Shown here: one piece after another, positions 63,108 through 64,000 of the stretch
Layout of the letters: each line of letters starts with the position of its first letter
Position numbering within the stretch: the first letter of the stretch is position 1
Assembly (NCBI RefSeq): GCF_003286415.2
Contig: NZ_CP043450.1
Coordinates: forward strand, 5,084,001 to 5,148,000
Length of the DNA: 64,000 bases
Direction of reading: 5' to 3'
Source of the DNA: Mucilaginibacter rubeus
Lineage (GTDB): Bacteria > Bacteroidota > Bacteroidia > Sphingobacteriales > Sphingobacteriaceae
Translations under genes and position numbers: made by a program
Notes under the pieces: generated by a model
Told to the model about the DNA's origin: nothing
The model's database searches: none
Seen by the model: only the letters and a program-made list of their open reading frames with translations

Positions 63108-63959
63108 TTAATTATTCAATTTTCTTTCTCCAAGCCATTTCACCATTGCCGGATCGCGATGGTCAAAAAAGCTGCTTGTTTTAGTATCCAATGCTTTAAT
63201 AGCATCCATATCTTCGGCGCTCAGTTCAAAATCGAAGATGTTGATATTCTCTTCCATTCGCTCTTTGCGTACCGACTTGGGAATGGCCACAACTCCCCTT
63301 TGCGTAAGCCAGCGAAGGATAACCTGAGCTATTGATTTATTGTACTTCCCGGCAATAGATTGCAGCAATTCGTTATGGAAAATATTGTTCTTGCCCTCGG
63401 CAAATGGGCCCCACGATTCTATTTGTACCCTGTTATCAATCATGAACTGCTGCGCTTCATTTTGCTGATGAAAAGGGTGTGTTTCAACCTGGTTTACAGC
63501 CGGAACAATCTCGTTATGGACGATAAGGTCAATCAACCTGTCGGGGTGGAAATTACTCACACCTATAGCTCTTACTTTGCCTTCTTTATATAAATCTTCC
63601 ATAGCCCGCCATTCGCCGTACACATCGCCATACGGCTGATGCATCAGGTATAGGTCCAGGTAATCTAACTGCAGCTTTTTCAATGAACTTTCAAAAGCCT
63701 TTTTTGCCCCTGCATAACCGTCCCGCTGGATCCAAAGCTTAGTGGTAATAAATAATTCTTCCCTGGCTATACCGCTTGCTTTGATAGCCCGGCCCACAGC
63801 TTCTTCGTTCATGTAAGACTCCGCGGTATCAATCAAACGATAGCCTGTTTCTATGGCATCGCTTACACTTCTTTCACACTCCGCCAGATCCGTTACCTGG
63901 AATACACCAAATCCGAGAATTGGCATTTCGACACCATTATTTAATTTAACTTTTTGCAT
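63108..63959 (-). CDS. Aldo/keto reductase (2,5-diketo-gluconate reductase-like)
   Basis: A 283-residue cytosolic TIM-barrel reductase with the complete tetrad Asp44, Tyr49 (DTAESYMNE), Lys74 (ITTKLWIQ) and His107 (LYLMHQPYG). The NADPH-binding C-terminal segment AIPKSVRKERMEENINIF is present. It is the first gene of the operon with three exported proteins (cupin, NTF2-like, flavodoxin). It contrasts with the altered tetrad of the reductase at 13991. The substrate is unknown. Confidence 0.92.
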   Translation of the reverse strand: MQKVKLNNGVEMPILGFGVFQVTDLAECERSVSDAIETGYRLIDTAESYMNEEAVGRAIKASGIAREELFITTKLWIQRDGYAGAKKAFESSLKKLQLDYLDLYLMHQPYGDVYGEWRAMEDLYKEGKVRAIGVSNFHPDRLIDLIVHNEIVPAVNQVETHPFHQQNEAQQFMIDNRVQIESWGPFAEGKNNIFHNELLQSIAGKYNKSIAQVILRWLTQRGVVAIPKSVRKERMEENINIFDFELSAEDMDAIKALDTKTSSFFDHRDPAMVKWLGERKLNN

Positions 63960-64000
63960 AGCTGATATTTACTAAGACAAAGTTGAGGCCTTTTGCCTGT

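Overview
The window looks like a chromosomal segment of a Bacteroidota bacterium, most likely Sphingobacteriaceae close to Mucilaginibacter or Pedobacter. This rests on gene content: a SusC-type TonB-linked receptor with an ECF sigma/FecR pair, the giant type IX secretion protein Sov/SprA, a Bacteroidota-type LptE-SecG gene block and DUF4292. It also rests on promoter style, with TAnnTTTG -7 boxes and few Shine-Dalgarno sequences. The species assignment is inference. No rRNA, tRNA, CRISPR array, prophage or insertion-sequence transposase was seen.

Layout. 1-4.2 kb (minus): ECF sigma factor, FecR anti-sigma factor, and a SusC-like receptor with an N-terminal STN domain that runs off the left edge; this is a trans-envelope signalling unit. 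4.4-7.1 kb: a small exported protein and a second TonB-dependent receptor. 7.1-18.7 kb: an accessory stretch with four AraC-type regulators and one LysR regulator next to single enzymes (methyltransferase, FAD monooxygenase, GNAT acetyltransferase, EamA transporter, aldo/keto reductase, SDR). 18.8-22.7 kb: a secreted YncE/phosphoesterase fusion, an aldose-1-epimerase-like protein and a small membrane protein.

22.9-28.1 kb (minus): envelope block miaB, sigma-54 activator, lptE, a 451-residue protein, secG. 28.3-31.7 kb: a Y-X4-D repeat lipoprotein, an AsmA-like protein and an orphan DUF2683 antitoxin-like gene in a repeat-rich island. 31.9-42 kb (minus): sov/sprA, ruvA and malic enzyme. 42.2-45.6 kb: DUF1801 protein, lytic transglycosylase, gatA. 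45.7-52.6 kb (minus): a probable eight-gene operon acyP, flippase, dut, TPR protein, DUF4292 lipoprotein, EnvC-like protein and two TatA-type genes. The second TatA gene is only 58 codons. 52.9-61.2 kb: YceI, amidohydrolase, rlmN-comF, hybrid histidine kinase, glyA. 61.5-64 kb (minus): an operon of aldo/keto reductase, cupin, NTF2-like protein and a lipoprotein flavodoxin.

The most distinctive feature is the intergenic DNA. Six copies of a GTCATTGCGAGG palindromic element sit at gene 3' ends. At least three other palindrome types also occur: an AT-rich 101-bp element, a CCCCTAAAGGGG inverted repeat that supplies the miaB stop codon, and a row of four small GC hairpins. I found no wholly new multi-gene system. 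The best leads are the repeat families, two likely leaderless promoters, candidate LysR and AraC operators, and the exported flavodoxin operon.
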